Shown in pieces: positions 62,687 to 64,000 of a DNA stretch of 64,000 nucleotides. The notes under the pieces are model-generated. The model worked only from the letters and a program-made list of their open reading frames with translations, made no database searches and was not told where the DNA came from. The translations under genes were made by a program, and so were the position numbers. Every line of letters begins with the position of its first letter. Position 1 is the first letter of the stretch. Source of the DNA: Chryseobacterium camelliae. GTDB taxonomy: Bacteria > Bacteroidota > Bacteroidia > Flavobacteriales > Weeksellaceae. The stretch spans positions 372,001 to 436,000 of the forward strand of contig NZ_CP115859.1 of assembly GCF_027920545.1 (NCBI RefSeq), written 5' to 3'.

Positions 62687-63106
62687 ATAAAAATTTTAAA
62701 TTATGTAGGATGGAGTAGACCGCATAATAGTTTATCCTGTTAAGCAACAAGACCTCATTTTAATGATTTTTACTATTATTTACTGGAAGTTTGATATGAT
62801 CATTACCTTTTTAAGCAATGGATGCTATTACCCGGTTTTTCTAAGAATATCTATTTTAGAAAACCTCTTCAAGTGCAAGTCGGGTAAGCGGTACAACAGG
62901 AATAAATTCCGAATCCTAAAATTAAATAAAAAATTCATTTAACAGTGATTTTTTTGGCAAAATTGCAGTTTCTTCATTAATAATAATTTACAAAAGAAAA
63001 TTTCACAATCACATCTGAATTGGTTTTAACTATGTTAAATTTGATTTTCAACAATAAAAAAGCTGCCTGTTTTCACAGACAGCCATACATAATTTAATAT
63101 TCGGTA
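62687..63106. other. 420-base gap without a gene
   Basis: AT-rich, between two minus-strand genes. Contains the terminator of the downstream-facing surface-protein gene (63062-63083). I found no clear TAnnTTTG element before the TNT gene and no reading frame worth calling. Confidence 0.5.
63062..63083 (-). terminator. Terminator after the surface-protein gene
   Basis: GCTGCCTGT (63062-63070) and ACAGACAGC (63075-63083), full pairing with one G-U on the minus strand, 4-base loop, then TTTTTT. Confidence 0.85.
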
Positions 63107-64000
63107 TTAGTTTTTAATGAATCTCTTAGAAACCTCTCCAATCTGGATCATATAAGCCCCTTTAATAAGACTGCTTACATTAATAGAACCTCTTTCAAGT
63201 TTTCCTGATTTAATTAGTTTTCCACCCATATCGAAGATTTTATAATCTTCTGAAGTTGAATTTGAAATATTTAAAATATCTCTTGCCGGATTTGGATATA
63301 GCTTAACCTCAGTAATCAAGTCTTTCGTCTCTAACTGATCTCCTCTTCCAGATGAAACAATATTTAAGGTGTAATCTTCTACCTGCCCGTATGTGTAAGA
63401 TCCACAAGAAGATGTAGGGACAGAGCTGTATTTCATCATCACTCTCATTCTGGTAGTTCCTAAAGTTGCCGTAGCCGGAATGGTAATCGATCCTGTAACC
63501 GGTGTAGTTGTAGAACCTGCTTTAGACCACGCCAATTCACCACTGTCTGCAAAGTCTCCATCTTTATTGTAATCAATATACACTGCATAAGCTTCACTGT
63601 ATTTTGTAGAAGACCAAGTCGGAGTTACTGAGATTGTGTAAGCATTCCCTCTTGTTACATTGGTAGAAACAGATGTAAAGTCTTCGTAACCAGCAGTTCC
63701 TGTAGAAGTGTTATTAATTGTTCCGAAGCTCACATTTCCGATTCTCTCATCAGCCGTATTCGTTGCTGTTGCTGAGCAGTAGCTTACCGAAGTTCCTGCA
63801 AGAGTGGTTACATTTACCGTATTGCTTGAAACAGAAACATTTCCTGCCGCATCTTTAGCTTTTACAGTAAAGTTGTACGTTGTAGAAGGAGTTAAGCTTG
63901 TTACAGTATAAGAAGCAGATGCTGTGGAACCGATCAATGAAGCACCCTGATAAACATCGTAACCTGTAACTGCTACGTTATCTGTTGCTCCTGACCAAGA
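63107..64000 (-). CDS. Type IX-secreted surface protein with FnIII and GEVED domains, 5' end cut by window
   Basis: 298 codons visible; the start is beyond the window edge. The first residues (WSGATDNVAVTGYDVYQGAS to AKDAAGNVSVSSNTVNVTT) are a fibronectin type III repeat, next a GEVED domain (IDYNKDGDFADSGELAWSKA, MRVMMKYSS, GQVEDYTLNI), and last a type A sorting domain (VKLYPNPARDILNISNS, KGAYMIQIGEVSKRFIKN). It should be exported by the type IX system; such combinations occur on chitinases, proteases and adhesins, and the missing N-terminus would decide. Confidence 0.9.
   Translation of the reverse strand, partial: SWSGATDNVAVTGYDVYQGASLIGSTASASYTVTSLTPSTTYNFTVKAKDAAGNVSVSSNTVNVTTLAGTSVSYCSATATNTADERIGNVSFGTINNTSTGTAGYEDFTSVSTNVTRGNAYTISVTPTWSSTKYSEAYAVYIDYNKDGDFADSGELAWSKAGSTTTPVTGSITIPATATLGTTRMRVMMKYSSVPTSSCGSYTYGQVEDYTLNIVSSGRGDQLETKDLITEVKLYPNPARDILNISNSTSEDYKIFDMGGKLIKSGKLERGSINVSSLIKGAYMIQIGEVSKRFIKN

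Noticed and set aside
1..64000. CRISPR arrays, insertion sequences, rRNA genes
   Set aside because: No regularly spaced repeats, transposase-like proteins or rRNA segments were seen on reading both strands.

Overview
The window is a contiguous chromosomal piece of an AT-rich member of the Bacteroidota, most likely family Weeksellaceae and close to Chryseobacterium. The reasons are: type IX secretion genes and cargo (PorQ, two proteins with C-terminal sorting domains), promoters of the Bacteroidota type (TTTG, 18-20 bases, TAnnTTTG) with little Shine-Dalgarno signal, the fused cytochrome c assembly protein CcsBA, the ftsK-lolA-lptF and porQ-cmk neighbourhoods, and a lysine 6-aminotransferase pathway like that of Flavobacterium lutescens. 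I see no prophage, insertion sequence or CRISPR array. The assignment is inference from gene content, not from a marker gene.

Layout. 1-7.1 kb: a truncated TamA/BamA-like outer membrane protein divergent from a TrmH methyltransferase, a small envelope-stress trio (YtxH, holin-like, unknown), cmk, porQ, and the divergent pyrH-frr pair. 7.2-16 kb: a DUF695 protein, a Nudix-type sugar regulator divergent from a FucP-like transporter, then lptF, lolA and ftsK on the minus strand. 16-26 kb: the large ccsBA gene, an SPFH/ribbon-helix-helix pair, an ECF sigma factor with a membrane partner, and lysine degradation (pcd, lat). 26-36.4 kb: a MarR/GbsR-regulated RND efflux operon, tRNA-Ala(GGC), a lipoprotein, an NlpC/P60 hydrolase, dapD and two glycosyltransferases. 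36.4-43.7 kb: a complete eight-gene histidine operon (hisGDCBHAFIE) headed by a His-codon leader peptide, a possible antiterminator and a terminator.

43.7-59.3 kb: the translation cluster thrS-infC-rpmI-rplT, contiguous in most bacteria, is here split. rpmI and rplT lie at 45 kb and infC and thrS at 57 kb, with about 11 kb of accessory genes between them: an alpha/beta hydrolase, a WG-repeat lipoprotein, two genes with reading-frame damage, a large WG/Sel1-repeat protein, a TPR histidine kinase with its LuxR-type response regulator, and a secreted protein. This insert is the most island-like part of the window and the best place to look for an undescribed envelope or stress-sensing system.

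59.5-64 kb: a thioredoxin-like/pyrophosphohydrolase/DUF4230 operon, then a lipoprotein that appears to carry a TNT-type (NAD glycohydrolase toxin) domain, followed 13 bases later by a small two-CxxC protein that could be its immunity factor, and finally the C-terminal half of a fibronectin/GEVED surface protein with a type IX sorting signal, cut by the window edge.
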